NCBI RefSeq assembly: GCF_901933205.1
Contig: NC_044574.1
Coordinates: forward strand, 4,920,733-4,984,732
DNA: 64,000 nt
Origin: Camarhynchus parvulus
Lineage: Eukaryota > Chordata > Aves > Passeriformes > Thraupidae
Reading direction: 5' to 3'
Shown here: positions 24,089 to 37,235 of the stretch, piece by piece
Numbering within the stretch: the stretch's first letter is position 1
How the letters are laid out: each line of letters begins with the position of its first letter
The notes under the pieces: generated by a model
The model's database searches: none
The model's input: the letters and a program-made list of their open reading frames with translations, nothing else
What the model was told of the DNA's origin: nothing
Translations under genes and position numbers: made by a program

Positions 24089-25162
24089 CTGTGTAAATTT
24101 ATTTCTGTTCATTGTGTGAGCACCCAATTCAGGTTCCTTGAGGCTTGAATTTAAGGAACCTGAGCACTCACAAATTCATAGGCAGCTGTAGCTCTTTGAA
24201 ATGTAAGTTTAAGAATTGTAACCATTACATGTCCAAAGACAACGAATTTTACTATCACATGACCATTAAATTCTTCAATTTTTTTGCAAATTATGGAGCT
24301 TGTAAAAACTGTTTTTGTATTGCTTTGTGTCTGAGCTGCCCAGTAAGCTTCAAATTTCAGCAAAATCTTCCTTTTTCTGGCCATAGTGCCCCATGTGAAG
24401 GTACATACTCTGTGTTTTAATAAGAATTAAGCTGAACTCCATCATTATGAGAGCAATCAATAAGGTGGTTCTACTCTATCCGACTTCTTAATTTGAAAGG
24501 CAGGGTTTACAGTATGTCAATTTATTTGCCCATTAGATTTGGGTGGAATTGGTCAACAGCCTCAAAAAATACAGAACTAATAAAGCAAACACTCAGAAAG
24601 ACACGTGTGCAATGTACTTCATGGCTTACAAACCACTCTACAAACCCCCATCTGCACCGCCAGCCAGGGCCAATCTTATTTATCAATATTGCTTCTGTGA
24701 AATTATGCTGATTTTTGTCCTTTGAGATCTGACATCTTTGATAATTTCTGTTAGAAACCCTGTGTTGTTGGATTTATTGTACTTTAATCAACATTCAGCT
24801 TTCCTTAAATTCTCTAGGGCAGTAATGAAAAGGAAAAGCAGAAGATAAATGAATCGTGGTTTCTGCAGTCCTGTTAGAGAATTTTAAGAAAGGGTTTGGG
24901 CTGATTTATTGGCTATTGAGTAACACAACAGAAAATATTCATCATCCTTCAATCTAGGGTCACAAGATGTTCTCAAAGATCGAAAATCACAGTAACAATT
25001 GAGGAGTTAAATTTACTGCAAATGAATTGTAACATCTAAGGATCAAGAGATAAAAGGGGAAAAAACCACTACACTTAAGAGATACCAGAAGGTGGATAAC
25101 ACTTGTAAATGTCAAATGAATGGGCTGTGATAAAGGATTTGATTCTTAGAGACTATTTCAGA
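24089..25162. other. Unique sequence with a short hairpin
   Basis: No gene recognised. An 11-bp perfect stem lies at 24129-24163. Confidence 0.55.
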
Positions 25163-25225
25163 AATAATAATAATAATATTAATAACAATAATAGTAGTAG
25201 TTTTGTTTTGTTTTGTTTTGTTTTT
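25163..25225. repeat. AAT microsatellite next to (TTTTG)5
   Basis: An imperfect (AAT)n run at 25163-25199 is followed directly by tandem TTTTG units at 25201-25225. Both are simple repeats likely to vary in length. Confidence 0.9.
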
Positions 25226-25326
25226 ATTATTGTCATGATGATAAGCATTGATTGATTAATTACAGTTTCAAATTTCACTTGCTGGGTTAACTAAACTTAT
25301 AGAAGGTTACATTTAATATCATTAAT

Positions 25327-25551
25327 CATAGAACCTTAGAACCACAGAATATTTGGGATTAAGGGGACTTTAAAGATCATCTTGTTCCAACCCCCTACCA
25401 TGGGCAGGGACACCTTCCACTATCCCAAGCTGCTCCAAGCCCTGTCCAACCTGGCCTTGGACACTTCCAGGGATCCAGAGGCAGCCACAGCTTCTCTGGG
25501 CAACCTGGTCCAAAGCCTCACCACCCTAACAGGGAAGAATTCCTAATAAAA
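25327..25551 (-). mobile_element. CR1 LINE 3' end
   Basis: Antisense CR1: 'tcatagaaccttagaaccac', 'gatcatcttgttccaacccc', 'ccatgggcagggacaccttc', 'caacctggccttggacactt' and 'cagggaagaattcctaataa'. About 225 bp, truncated at its 5' end. Confidence 0.9.
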
Positions 25552-28276
25552 ATATAAACAAACCATTTATTAGAGAGATATAAGGCTGACAAAATTAGCT
25601 AAATGTTAGTGGTGATAGAGTGAGCTTAAAAGGAGAATATGCCATTATGTAAAACCAGGTATTAAACTTCACTGGGGATGACTGATATGTCTTTTAAGTT
25701 AAATGAAAGCAAAACAGAGCTTTAAAAAAATTATAGGAAAGGAAAAATCTGCAGTATTTTTCGAATTTTATGTGAGGAAACAGAGGGACTATAAAGAGGG
25801 CATTGACAGTACAAATGGGAATAATGAAGCAGTATTGAGGAAGAATATTAAGATAAACATAAAAGGTTCTTTAAATACAATAGAAGACAAAGATAGGAAA
25901 CAAAATATTAAAAAAATTGAAGGAGAAAACAAAGCGTAGCAGTGTGAATGGCTAAAAATGAATAGACAAGTGAACCACATCTTTACTAGTTGAGTATCTT
26001 CAGCACCGTTGGGCAGACATGGATTTCCACCTGCTTTCAGGAACAAAATGAAATAATTTGAGCAGTAGAATAAGAAAAGGACACACCTCATAACCATCCT
26101 GTGTGGAAATTTCATTCAGAGGTGGAGAGTGAGTTCACAGTACATTGTTTGGGGGATTTTTTTCAGATTTAGTCAGTGAGGGCTCTAAAAGGCCATTCCC
26201 TTTGGAAGTCACCACTCCATGAATAAACACATGTAGAACAATGTGCTGAAGAAAGGAAACAGAAATGCAATGGCTAAGCCATGAAGTTTATAGCTCTGGG
26301 GGCTAGTTAGATATGGTTCAATTGAAATCTGAGGATTTCTTGTCAATGTCAAGAAAGATGCATTGCTTGATTCAGTTCCTTAAACTTTGTTTTGCATTTT
26401 CTCCATTTCCTTTTGAAGCAGCTGCTGTTGACCACTAGTGGATATTCATCCTTCACTAGATTAATCACATTTCTGCTTTTTTTAAGTGCCATGAGAACTA
26501 AAATCAGAACTAAACTCCTGAGATACAGAAGTTCTTTTACTGCAGAGAGGAGTTGTGAACTTTTTGCTCCCTGATTTTGTGAGGCTAATAGGCAAGATCC
26601 AGGGCACTGCTTCCTTCTTAATGTGCTGATTTTTCTGGATGATGGAAGAAGCAGGAGGAGGCATGACATTTGCAGTTTATAATTACACATGCTTGGGTCC
26701 TTTCCTTCTCATAATAGCGAGTGATAAAACCAGAGCACGTTCTTTCCTCTTGGTGCCTATTCTGTACATAATGCATCTGTATTATGTGATAATCAGCACA
26801 TCTCCCACTTCATTATAATACATACAGCCAGGAGTTGCAGGAGTTCACACACTCTGCTATATTCAATTTATTGCCTTGTGGAACCCTCAGAAGTGCTGCA
26901 AAGTTTGGCCACTGGCACTCTTAGGAGTAAATATTGCCCTGAGAGGGAGATGTGCTGACTACTCAGGAAAGGAAAAGCGCATTTAAAAGAAGCAAATACC
27001 ATCACAGAAGGCTGCAATGAAATAACTTTTAAGCATTTGATTAGGGGCCTCCAAAGCCAAAGAAGTTTAGAAGAAACAGCAAGGGCAGCTAATAACTTTA
27101 ATTCAGTAGAATCCTGGCAAATGTTGGCAATACACTTGATGCTGAGGGAAATATTGGGATACTGAGGGTGGAAGATTGCTGAGTGAGCAAGCATGCTAAT
27201 GGAGATGCATAAACTGCATTAACTGATGGGACTGGGGAGAGCAAGTCTGCCTGAGTTTTTAATATAAAAACTCTATTAATTACAGTGTTTCAGAAGAAAT
27301 AATATATTCAACAATATTCTCTCTCTCACTGTCCCTCACAGTGAGGAGGGGACAGCTGGCCCAGTGGTATGCTGGGACAGGAATCCAAAAGAGGCTTGAA
27401 CATGGTTTCAAACTGTTTTCAGAGAAATCAATGCCTTTATATATTGCAAAACTTGAAGTAATGTAAGAAAAACTTAGTAAAAGCAGATACTTCAGAGGTC
27501 AGGGATCACTCAAAAAGGGTGATATGGCCCAATGCAGAAACAATTATGAAAAGAAAATCTAGCTTTTATTTCTGCTTCTACCATTATATTTCCATATCAC
27601 TATTGCCATGTCACTTCATCTGACTGCTCTCCCTAACAGCACTTCTCAAAATGGGCTGAGAGTACTGCAGGGATGGGCTGGTTCTTACAATGTATTTGCA
27701 TTTATATAAATAATAATAAAAAAATCACATTGACCAACAGATTTGGTGGCCAAGAATGTTTAACTTTCAAATAAACACATAAACAAAAAGATTACATAAA
27801 CCTGAGTCAAAAGTGGAGGCTCCTGTAACAGAAACAATGAGCTTGTCCAGCACAGTTACAGAGAATGCAGGGAGGTCACAAATGCTAGTAAGCCAAAAGA
27901 TTTTAAGAAAGCACATATAATGCTGCCCTGAGCATCTCACTGCATAGGAACCAGGGCAGGAGACTGCTCAGGAAAACTCTGCTTCCTGTCACACCAGACT
28001 GTATGGAATTTTCCTGATAAATTATTGGTGCGAACAAGAGAAGCTCTTTTCTACCCATGCCCCTTCTCTGGTACTTTTATATTTGAATCCAGACACTTGA
28101 GTCTGAGAAAGAGGGATTTTCTTTTCACTGAACTCTGCAGAAAGCCCCTGACTTGATAAAGGGCAGTGCAAGTCCTGATTGCACCCTTGTGTCCCACCTC
28201 TAATGCACAGACATGGAGTGCAGACCACAGGAGGAAACCTAATTGTTTTTCCCTTGTCATTGTTCTGACACCTGTG
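25552..28276. other. Unique non-coding sequence
   Basis: No gene recognised. Open frames at 25703-25939 (lysine-rich), 26349-26690 and 26868-27194 are compositionally driven and carry no recognisable domain. Confidence 0.5.
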
Positions 28277-29011
28277 TGTCTTGGTTTGAAAAGCCAGGTG
28301 TCTGCTAAGGAAGGCAGGAGCCTCCCATGAAATGGAAAACATAAACCCTCTCCCTCTGAATTATTATAATTTTGAAGTTAAGGGGCTCTCAGGCAAAGAT
28401 ATGGGAGTAGGAATAACAGTTCTTTATTGGGGAAGAAAATTATAATAAAATAAACAATGCAGTAAATCAAAACAACACTGGCAGAGTCAGAGCAGGAGCT
28501 GCCCCCCTGTGTGTCAGGGGGTGGCACAGCCCCATCCCATGGGGGCTCAGCCCTCCTGCAGTGCCAGCTGTGCTTCTGCTGGAGCAGGGATCCTGCACAA
28601 GGGGGGAGTTTTCCTCTGCAGCTCCAGGGCAGCTGGAGATGGGCCTGGGCTCTCTCTGGGAATGCAGGGCAGAAGAAAGCTGCTCCTCTGGGAATGCAGT
28701 GGGCAAAGGCTGCTGTGCTGTTCCAAACCTCAGATTGTATCCAGGTAGGAATGCTTGGCTCCTCCCCTGGGCGGAGCATCTCCCAGTGGGATGATGGAAT
28801 TTGATCAGCCATGCAGGGACACTCACTGGCCATGGACGGAAGATAATTAATAATTAATGGCCCATGAACAGCAGAGATCTCCTGGAGGGAGGATTGGCTG
28901 TGGAAGAGATAAAGAAAGCTGCCCAATGAACAGAAGAGAACTGCCCCACCTCTAACAGATGGTGATAGAATACACAATTCCAGCCACACCTTGCATTTCC
29001 AACCCAAGACA
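28277..29011 (-). mobile_element. 735-bp endogenous retroviral solo LTR
   Basis: The element has inverted ends TGTCTTGG and CCAAGACA. Flanking pentamers CTGTG (28272-28276) and CTCTG (29012-29016) match at four of five bases, consistent with an aged 5-bp target-site duplication. On the minus strand an AATAAA polyadenylation signal lies at 28423-28428. I recognise the sequence as a common passerine LTR but cannot fix its family name. No internal retroviral region adjoins it. The 209-codon minus-strand open frame that covers most of it (28378-29007) is a by-product of LTR sequence, not a gene. Confidence 0.88.
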
Positions 29012-31170
29012 CTCTGGCACCAGGGCTGTCAGTAAAACCTGAACAAGTTGCAAATGCACCATCAGGGCCATAAACAAAGTCTCTGCCTGATCATGCTGGC
29101 AAATGAACCACGTGGTTTCATTTCAGTGCAGGCTCCACAGTGTGTCCCCTTGGACAAAGGCAGCCTGCAGTCCCTGTGACAGCATCTGGGGTTGCATCAC
29201 ACCCACATCATTTTACATCATTTTCTTCCTAGCAGGCAATGATGGTCCTTCAAATGCTTCTGATCCTATCTGAAATTAAATGCTGGGCATTCTGTACCAG
29301 CCTTGTGGGAGATGGAATTTTTTTCTTAAAATCAGTGCTTATCAGTCACAGACATACTTTCTCCTTTTCATGTGGTGTCATTGGATACATCCCAAAAATT
29401 AGTGCATTGTGGTGAGAAACAGAAATCTTATTTTATTTTCCATGCAATGATGCAAGAAAGCTCTGACCAACTAAAGCTGTGATAAAGGTTAGAAAAATAG
29501 CAATTAATGGATAAACCTCCAGCTCCATGAGGACAGAGAAATATTAAACTACATTACTACATTTTTCTAAGCATGTAGCAAAAGAAAAAAAAAAGAAGGT
29601 GATGTGATAGGATGATTCATTTTGGCCACAGATACTCCAAACAGTGGGGGATTTAATTGCATTGCAATTAAAGGGTGAAGGCAGAGAGAGGGCAATAGCT
29701 TCTATTAGGCAGGAAGACAGCTCGACCAGCAATGAATCATTCCTGAAAAACAAAGACTTTTGAAATAGTCTGATCATTTGTAGATGTGGAAAAGTAATGT
29801 TTGAATGTGGGAAAATTCATATAGGCCACAACAATGCCAGAGTTCCCCTAAAGACTGGAGTGTCCACCATACCATAAGAGACAGATAAGATATTAATATA
29901 AAAACTTCCAGTTGATTCCAAAGCAGAGTTATTTTGTCATTGTAGTCCTATAAATAAGAGTTAGAAATGTATTAAATTCCCCTTCTTTTTTTTCTTTTTT
30001 TTTTCCCCCTTCACATTGTTAGCAAAACAGAGAATTCTCTACAGAGACTACTAACAGCAAATACTGCTAAATGAAATGTGATACATTTGAGGCCATTTCC
30101 CTGGTAAATAACTCGGGAAGATATCCAAATAGAATCAGTGATTTGTTAGAGATATATCACCCTCACAAAAAATACCACTTCTAGCAAAATATTTTTTGCT
30201 GTTGATAGGGTGAAGGAGGAAAACTGAAGCAGGGGGATGAGAGAGTATCTGCTTAGTACAAGAATAAACAAAACCCTCCTTGCAATTCACAGAAAGCTGT
30301 TTCCCAGGTCATAGAGGCTACTGCCATGAGAAGAAATCCCAGTAAAAACATCATTTATAACACCATGCATTATCCCAAAACCCTCTTATAACAGATTAAT
30401 AGATAAACTGTCAAATCTCATGTTCCGTTTGGTTGTGTTTGATTATCCAGACCTATTTCATGTCATGAAAGTGGGTCTATGATAATTGGAATTTTGCTGT
30501 ACTGACATCTGACCTTTATTAAGGTATATTAGTAAAGTGGATTCCTTGCCAGCAACCTTTAGTACAGCAGAAAATTTAAAAAAAATATCATTGACAGCTT
30601 AAGAAAAAGAGAGCTTGTGCTTATCCTCCTCAAAATTTACTTCATAAAATGTAACATTGCTGAAAAGACCCTGCCTCTACAGCAAACTCCTGGAGCCTGA
30701 TTGTCAGGGATCAGGGGGAACAGGGGTGATGCTTTCACTCTGTCACCCTAAAGGTTTTCTCCCCTCACCTTCTTTTCACTCTGTCCTTCCCGTGTTTATG
30801 ACATAATATGGGCTCCCTCTGGTGCCTAATTGAACACCTGCAAACTCCCAAAGCTTTTAATCAAAGGCTGAAGCCTGATGGGCTGCATCATCTGCCTGCA
30901 TGCAGGGGACTGTGACATCCCTCTGCATTTCAGTGTGTGCAGGAATCCCATCACAAACTTATATCAGCAACAAATCTGACAGAAAGACACCTATTTTGCC
31001 CAAAGCTTCTATTCTAATGTTTTCTAACCATTACAGACCATCCACTGCAGCTGAGCAATGCAAAGCTGGAATTACAGGTTTCACATGAAGACAATGATTT
31101 TTGCAAAGCCATTTTCCTGATCCAGGGATGGAAGAGGGAGTTGTCAGGGCCATGTGTCTGCTCTCAGAGT
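29012..31170. other. Unique non-coding sequence
   Basis: No gene recognised. T-rich low-complexity sequence lies near 29985-30008. Confidence 0.55.
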
Positions 31171-31262
31171 GGGATTTTTGGGGCGATCCTGTTCAGATCC
31201 AGGAGTTGGACTTGGATGATCCTTGTGGGTCCGTTCCAACTCAGGATATTCTATGATTCTAT
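31171..31262 (+). mobile_element. CR1 LINE 3' tail
   Basis: 'aggagttggacttggatgat', 'ccttgtgggtccgttccaac' and 'tcaggatattctatgattct' form a well-preserved CR1 terminus. The tail is better kept than that of the related copy at 19451. Confidence 0.9.
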
Positions 31263-32254
31263 GTAAAAACCCACTGTAGTGCTCTAGAATGGTTCAATTT
31301 GATTTATTTCAGAGGAGAGAGAAGGTCAGTTTTTAAGATGCACAGCAAGTTCAAAAGGAAGCAAGGCTAGACTGAAGTTTCAGGGATTTCTGAGGCAGAA
31401 TGCAGAAGTTCATGGAAATCACCACTGCTGGTCCTCTCCTTCCTCAGCATTTAATAGGACAGACTTTAGATATTTGAATAATATTAATATCTTTAGATAA
31501 TAGGGCCTTTTTAGATATCCTTAGTGCCTGCAAACCCCTCCTAACTTTGTTTTTGGTTATAACCACAGAAACAGTGCTTCCTAACAGCTGTCACATACTG
31601 AATGCAGGGAGCTTTGCACAAAAGTAAGCAAAAAATGTTACTTTAAATGAAGAGAGAGTAATGTTTTTTTTTTTTAAACGTAATGCAATTTCAAGGACAA
31701 AAAATTCTCTATTTTAAGCCACCCTGAAGATCTCTCACTATTTTCCCCACGTTGCAGGAGCACAGAGGTGTCTGAGATGAAGACAGGGCATGTCCTTTGG
31801 AGTGAGCCTTTTAAGGATGAGCATCCTGACATATGAGCTCACCAGCAGTTCTCTGTGTCTTTTGGCTGGATAATAGGGGAACCATAGGGGAAAAAAAGGA
31901 ATAATATCTCATTTTGAGCATCATTCCAGAGATTTGTAATTTTTCTTACTGCATCAGCATTATAACAACATTTAAGGCATTTTTTAATGATGGTTATCCA
32001 CTGTAATATGTTTCATTACACTTTTTCCTAGGAATTTCCTAAAACTTTTCGAAGGCACAGCAAGAATTAACTTTATTTTTGGTTTTAACCTAAGGAGTAT
32101 CAATATGTAGCTTCATTCTACAATATGGTTGGTGTTTTTTGTAGCACAAACTCTTTTTTTCTACTTTTGCATTTGAAAATGCAATGGTACAGTAAATTCT
32201 ACAAGTATTAAATCTCAGTCTCTCACACTGCCAGGCTGCATTCAAGGGTTTGGT
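31263..32254. other. Unique non-coding sequence
   Basis: No gene or repeat family recognised. Confidence 0.55.
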
Positions 32255-32666
32255 CAGGCTGAGAGAGTTGGGGTTATTCAGCCTGGAGAAGAGGAGGATT
32301 TAGGGAGACATTTGAGCACCTTTCAGTTCCTGAAGTGGTGACAGGAAAGCTGGAGAGGGACCTTGGCCAAGGGCTTGGAGATCCAGGAGAAATGGGAATG
32401 ACTTCAAATTGACAGAGTGTGGGTTTAGATGGGATATTGGGAATAAATTCTTCCCTGTGAGGGTGGTGAGGCCCTGGCACAGGGTACCCCAGAGAGAATT
32501 GCAGAATTGTAGAATTCCCACCTCTGGAAGTGTCCGAGGCAAGGTTGGACAGGGCTTGGAGCAACCTGGGACAGTGTAAAGTGTTCTTGCCCATGGCAGA
32601 GGTTTGGAAAAAGATGATCTTTAAGGTCCCCTTTAACCCAAACCATTCTGTCATTCTGTGATTCTA
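32255..32666 (+). mobile_element. CR1 LINE 3' end, about 410 bp
   Basis: It runs from 'aggctgagagagttggggtt' and 'cagcctggagaagaggagga' through 'tgggaataaattcttccctg' to 'gatgatctttaaggtcccct' and a tail 'attctgtcattctgtgattc'. Minus-strand open frames over it (up to 126 codons) are artefacts. Confidence 0.92.
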
Positions 32667-33442
32667 AGACTGCTCAATGAATTAATAATATCCTGGAAAG
32701 ACATTGGAATTGCCTTGAAAGGGGTGACTCAGATTATTATAATCTCATTTATAAATAGTCTCATACTTTTCAGAGTCTCTAAAGTCACCTACTAGAGAGT
32801 TGGTGTACTCAAGTCCCTTCCCAGTCTCTCCCATTTTCCTGCTGTGAGATGATCTCTTTTTACACCCCATTCTCTACCTTATACAAGCTTCATGAATTCT
32901 ATTTCAGCAAATACAATGAATTAATCATTTCTTTATCTTACCTTCAAGAACCAGTAATGATAATTGTGTTCCTTTTGCACCTTTAGTTTTTCCACTTTAA
33001 AATTTTATAGACAGAAATTTTTTGAATAAAGTTTTCAATTTTTTAGGTTTTTCTAATTATTATCTGCAATTATTAGCTATGGCTGTTTCTATATTTTCAA
33101 CACATTTTTTCCAGTTCCTCAAAACTTCCTCACATGAATTCATTGCTTTCTTGAAAGTAATTAAGCAGCAAGTGGATTACTCCCATTTTAACTGTGTAGA
33201 AGTGAAAAATTACTGGAAATACTTTGTTATTTCTGTAATTGGAGATATCAGAAACGCATCTTTTGGGAAAAACTTTTGACATTTTCACAGTTGCAAGAGA
33301 AATTACTGTATAAAAATTATACAAGGCTTTTCTCTGCTTGCAAAATGCAAAGCTTTAACCAAGGGTCAATCTTTGAAAAAAAAATTCATTTTTTGCAATG
33401 AGCAAGTGATGTACAAACATGACTAAGAACAGTACAGTGGCA
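32667..33442. other. Unique non-coding sequence
   Basis: No gene recognised between two CR1 copies; strongly AT-rich around 32980-33120. Confidence 0.55.
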
Positions 33443-33530
33443 TCATAGAATCAGAGGATGTTATTGGGTTGGAAGAGAATTTCATTCCACCAAACCAGGT
33501 TGCTCCAAGCCCTGTCCAACCTGGCCTTGT
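33443..33530 (-). mobile_element. CR1 LINE 3' tail fragment
   Basis: 'tcatagaatcagaggatgtt', 'attgggttggaagagaattt' and 'gttgctccaagccctgtcca' mark an antisense CR1 end. About 90 bp remain. Confidence 0.8.
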
Positions 33531-33994
33531 TTGTTCTCATTGCTCCAGGAGCACCCACCTTGTTCTTCTCTCTGATTTGTTTAGTGACAGGAATCTTTGT
33601 TCTTAGAAATAGTGAAATCATTTAATGATCCATTATGTTTTCAGACTTTCTTACATCTGACACTCAATCTCAAGCAGCTGAAAAAATGTGTGTGCATAAA
33701 ACACAGGAGGTTTTACAGAAATAATTGCTGTCTTTGCCATTTCAGGAAAAAAAAAACCTGTCTCATTCTGAAAGAAGCCTCAGTTAATCTTTTTGAAGAG
33801 AACAGATTGAACTGTTAAACATCTCTTTCCACTGCAGTGCTGTTACTGCATGAAAAGGTGTCAGCCATTTAAAAGCACAGCAAATATTAGATTTAGTCAT
33901 GGGCTATGGGCTCTCTTTCTTCTCTCCATTTTCCTTCTGATGGTAGAACAGATACCAGGCAGTTTGTTCCACATACACAATCTTCAGCTAAATG

Positions 33995-34408
33995 TGGGTG
34001 TGTCACATTCATATTTTCTGAAAAGATCCCTTTGCCCAGGATTTTTCTCCTGGGAAGCTGAGAAGTCTCAGAGGAAAAGGAAAACAATTCTTATCTCATT
34101 TGCTTCTCCTGTGTTGTGCTCACGTGGAATGTGTTTGGAGATTGTTTACCCACAGGTGATTGTTTCATTGGATTCTGCTGTGAGTTGTTTTTACTCATTG
34201 GCCAATCAGGGCCAAGCTGTGTCGGGACTCGGAAGAGTCAGGAGTCTTCATTACTCTTTCTTTAGCCTTCTGTAAGTATCCTTTCTGTATTCTTTAGCAT
34301 AGTTTAGTATAGTATTCTTTAATATAATATAGTATCATAAAGTAATAAATTAGCCTTCTGAGAACATGGAGTCAGATTCATCATTCCTTCCTGCCATGGG
34401 GCACCCCA
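33995..34408 (+). mobile_element. ERV-K-type solo LTR, copy 3, with TAAATG duplication
   Basis: 414 bp from TGGGTGTGTC to GCACCCCA, flanked by a perfect 6-bp direct repeat TAAATG (33989-33994 and 34409-34414). TG...CA ends with 6-bp duplications are typical of ERV-K-like integration. It has the same landmarks as copies 1 and 2: CCAGGA stem, ggccaatcag, TA-rich stretch, taataaattag and 'gaacatggagtcagattcat'. The 141-codon open frame starting at 33850 runs into it and is not a gene. Confidence 0.95.
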
Positions 34409-34414
34409 TAAATG

Positions 34415-36600
34415 CAGTGTGTGTGTATGAAATCAAATTTATTTTATGGATTAAAAATTACTATTTTATACCAAAAGAATGAGTAATTAGTATAATCTTT
34501 GGTAGTATTTTTTTTCTTCAGGTGGGTCACAAGTTTTGCTTGTTGTTTTCAGAGAAAGGAGATGGATGTTGTTTATTCTGCACAAACTTTGTAAGAAAGC
34601 TTCATCAGTCAGGATCTTTCACAATTAAATATACTGAAGAACTGCAGCCAGCTGTAATTTAAGGTGGTGTGGCTTGATAATTGTACAATAATGCAACAGA
34701 GTGACTTGGAAGTGGTGAAGTCACCATATATATAATAACGATGTCCTCTGTGAGCTCCTTTCCTTTAACAAAGCACGGAGCCTGGAAGAAAATTTCCATT
34801 AGTAATTGGTAAGGCCAATGTGTGATAACTGTCAGACCCTTCCAGAACAAATGGCTTCGTCCCCACATCCAAGTCTGCTTGGCACAACATCCACCCAGGG
34901 CCAGCACTATACAGATAATCAGTAACAAATATTGCCAACAAATATTGTCTTTTAAATTTTATATTCCATTTTCTTCAAAAGCAGAACCGAGAGCTTTTGA
35001 ACAATGACATTTTAGAGGCAAAATCTCAAGTTAAGAGCATTACTCCTGGTATGCAGTTCAAGGTGGTTTTAAGAGAATAGATTTATTTTTTTTTTCCTTT
35101 TGTGATTAATTTGCATTGCTGGGTGCTTTGAGCTGTGAAAACAAGGTCACTTCGTGGTGGCTTGGTTGAGTGAATCAGTCTTGGTGTAATAAATGATGGA
35201 ACTGAAGGACACAATAACACTTAAAAGGTCAAATCAAAGAAACCATGGATGTTACCTTGAAAACTTGATAAAGCAGGGCCTGTTCATGAGGCAACAATGG
35301 AATTGGAAAACATGCAAGAATCAGTTTGAAATTTTCTCAGAGACTGTTCTTTCAACATGGGTTCTCCACCCTATGTCAAACAGCAGGATAATGAAAGGGA
35401 AGCACAACAAGCATAATACTACTAAATCCTTGTCTTATTAAAGAAGAGAAAATGAAAAAGGAAAAACTAAACATGAAAATGGTTTTCATAAGCTGTCATA
35501 GAATTACATCCTTCTCTTAAACACACACAGTTTTCAATTCCCTATTGGAATTATAATTGGCTTCTAATTAAAGCTAAATGTGTTGTATTAAAAGTGAAAA
35601 AAATTAAGTTTTGGGCCATCAGAAATAATTCATATTCCATACATTTTTGGAAATGGCCAGATGGGTCATGGCTAGATAAGTCCTGGTTTTGTTCAATTTG
35701 GTTTCTGTTTCTTTGGTTTGTTTTAATCAGAGATAACCTAAACAGTTAAAAATAATTTTTAAAAAATTATGCACATGGTAAAAAGTATGTCCTTAAATAA
35801 ATATGAATCAAAGAAAGCAGAAAAATTCACTTGCTACACAGACATCTTGCAATAAAGTCTCTTGAGACACACAATATATTGAATAGCAAGAATGTAAATA
35901 CTTCTCATTTAACCAAGTTCAATATATTTTTTCTGTGGAAATACATATGCAAAATCACTTTGATATTTAATGAGAGAAGCTGTTCCTGTTTAAGACTGTA
36001 AATATTTTTTTAAGGTTCCCATTAAAATCAGACGAAACTGAAATAATTTGGGAAGTTTTCTAAGGGAGTAATCCTCATAGCTTGTCTTGTCTTTGATACT
36101 GAAGTGTTAGAAATGGCAAAAATTGGGAAACTGGCAGGTTGCTCCTTGGCTGTTTCTTTTTGGTGCCACTTTGAGGATCCTTTGTTCCTTGTATCCTGGT
36201 CACTGCTTCTTTCCTTAAAAGAGCTGAGGTCTAAGAAAAACAGTCTAAAGAAATTAGGAGAATAATACTGAACTTTGGAGATGGAACTTTTCTTTAGAGG
36301 CTGAGGAGAAGAAAAAATATACTTATTTCCTGCTTTCATCCTTTACTGGCATAAGTCCTTTACAGATGCTGTTGGTGGCCTCATTAGTTTAAGAAATTTG
36401 CTCATAGAGGTGCCAGTCTTTATTCCAAGAAGCCCTGGAGCATCTTTCTTCTTCTATGAGCATGTTCTGAGATTTCTTAAAGAATAAAACAACTAGCAGG
36501 AGTTAAAGCTGTTTCTTTATATATATATATAAATATATATGTATTAGTTTTAGGGGAATTACTTTAAGCTGAAAAAGGGTAGATTTAGATCACATTTAGG
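34415..36600. other. Unique sequence with a possible double splice site
   Basis: No gene recognised. A pyrimidine tract ending in CAG abuts GTGGGT at 34521/34522. A short TA repeat lies at about 36517-36541. The rest is AT-rich. Confidence 0.5.
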
Positions 36601-36785
36601 AAGAATAAAGAGGCAGAGGTTGCCCAGAGAAGCTGTGCATGCCTCATTTCTTAAAGTATTTAAGGCCAGGTTGGAAGGGCTTGGAGCAACCTGGGATGGT
36701 GGAAGGTGTGCCTGCCCATGGCAGGGGGTTGGAACAAGATGATCTTTAAAGTCTCCTTAAACCCAAATATTCTGTGATTCTGTAT
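36601..36785 (+). mobile_element. CR1 LINE 3' end
   Basis: 'aggttgcccagagaagctgt', 'aaggccaggttggaagggct', 'ccatggcagggggttggaac', 'aagatgatctttaaagtctc' and 'atattctgtgattctgt' are in CR1 order. Confidence 0.92.
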
Positions 36786-37235
36786 AACTTTTTTTTTGAC
36801 CTTTTTGCTTCCCAGTTTCTGGAGACATAATTTTGTTTTTTGGGGATTTCTTAATAAGTTTTGTAATCAACTCCCTAGAAGTCACTCCTTTGATAAGTAT
36901 ATTGAAATGGATGAATATTTTGACTATGATTACAACCTTACTGTGTTGTGCCTAACCAAACTGCCATTTAAATAGCTGTGCTCTAAAGAATCTTTTTTTT
37001 ATCTTAAACATTTTTCTCCAAAGTCACACTTACACTTCAAGCTCTGTATGAGAGGGATGTGCTGCTGAAAATGTTCCAAATGCCTCATCATCAGCTCCAA
37101 ACTGGTGGAGATTCCCCCCGCATATTTGGAAAAGCAGATAGAGAGGAAATTCTGTTTCAGGAGAGGGTGGCTGGATTGGATAGGCTGTCTGCCATTTCTA
37201 GATCATATTTTTCACAGAGAATGTGGAAAGTATTA

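Noticed and set aside
28378..29007. 209-codon minus-strand open frame
   Set aside because: It lies entirely within a solo LTR with clear ends and matches no protein family.
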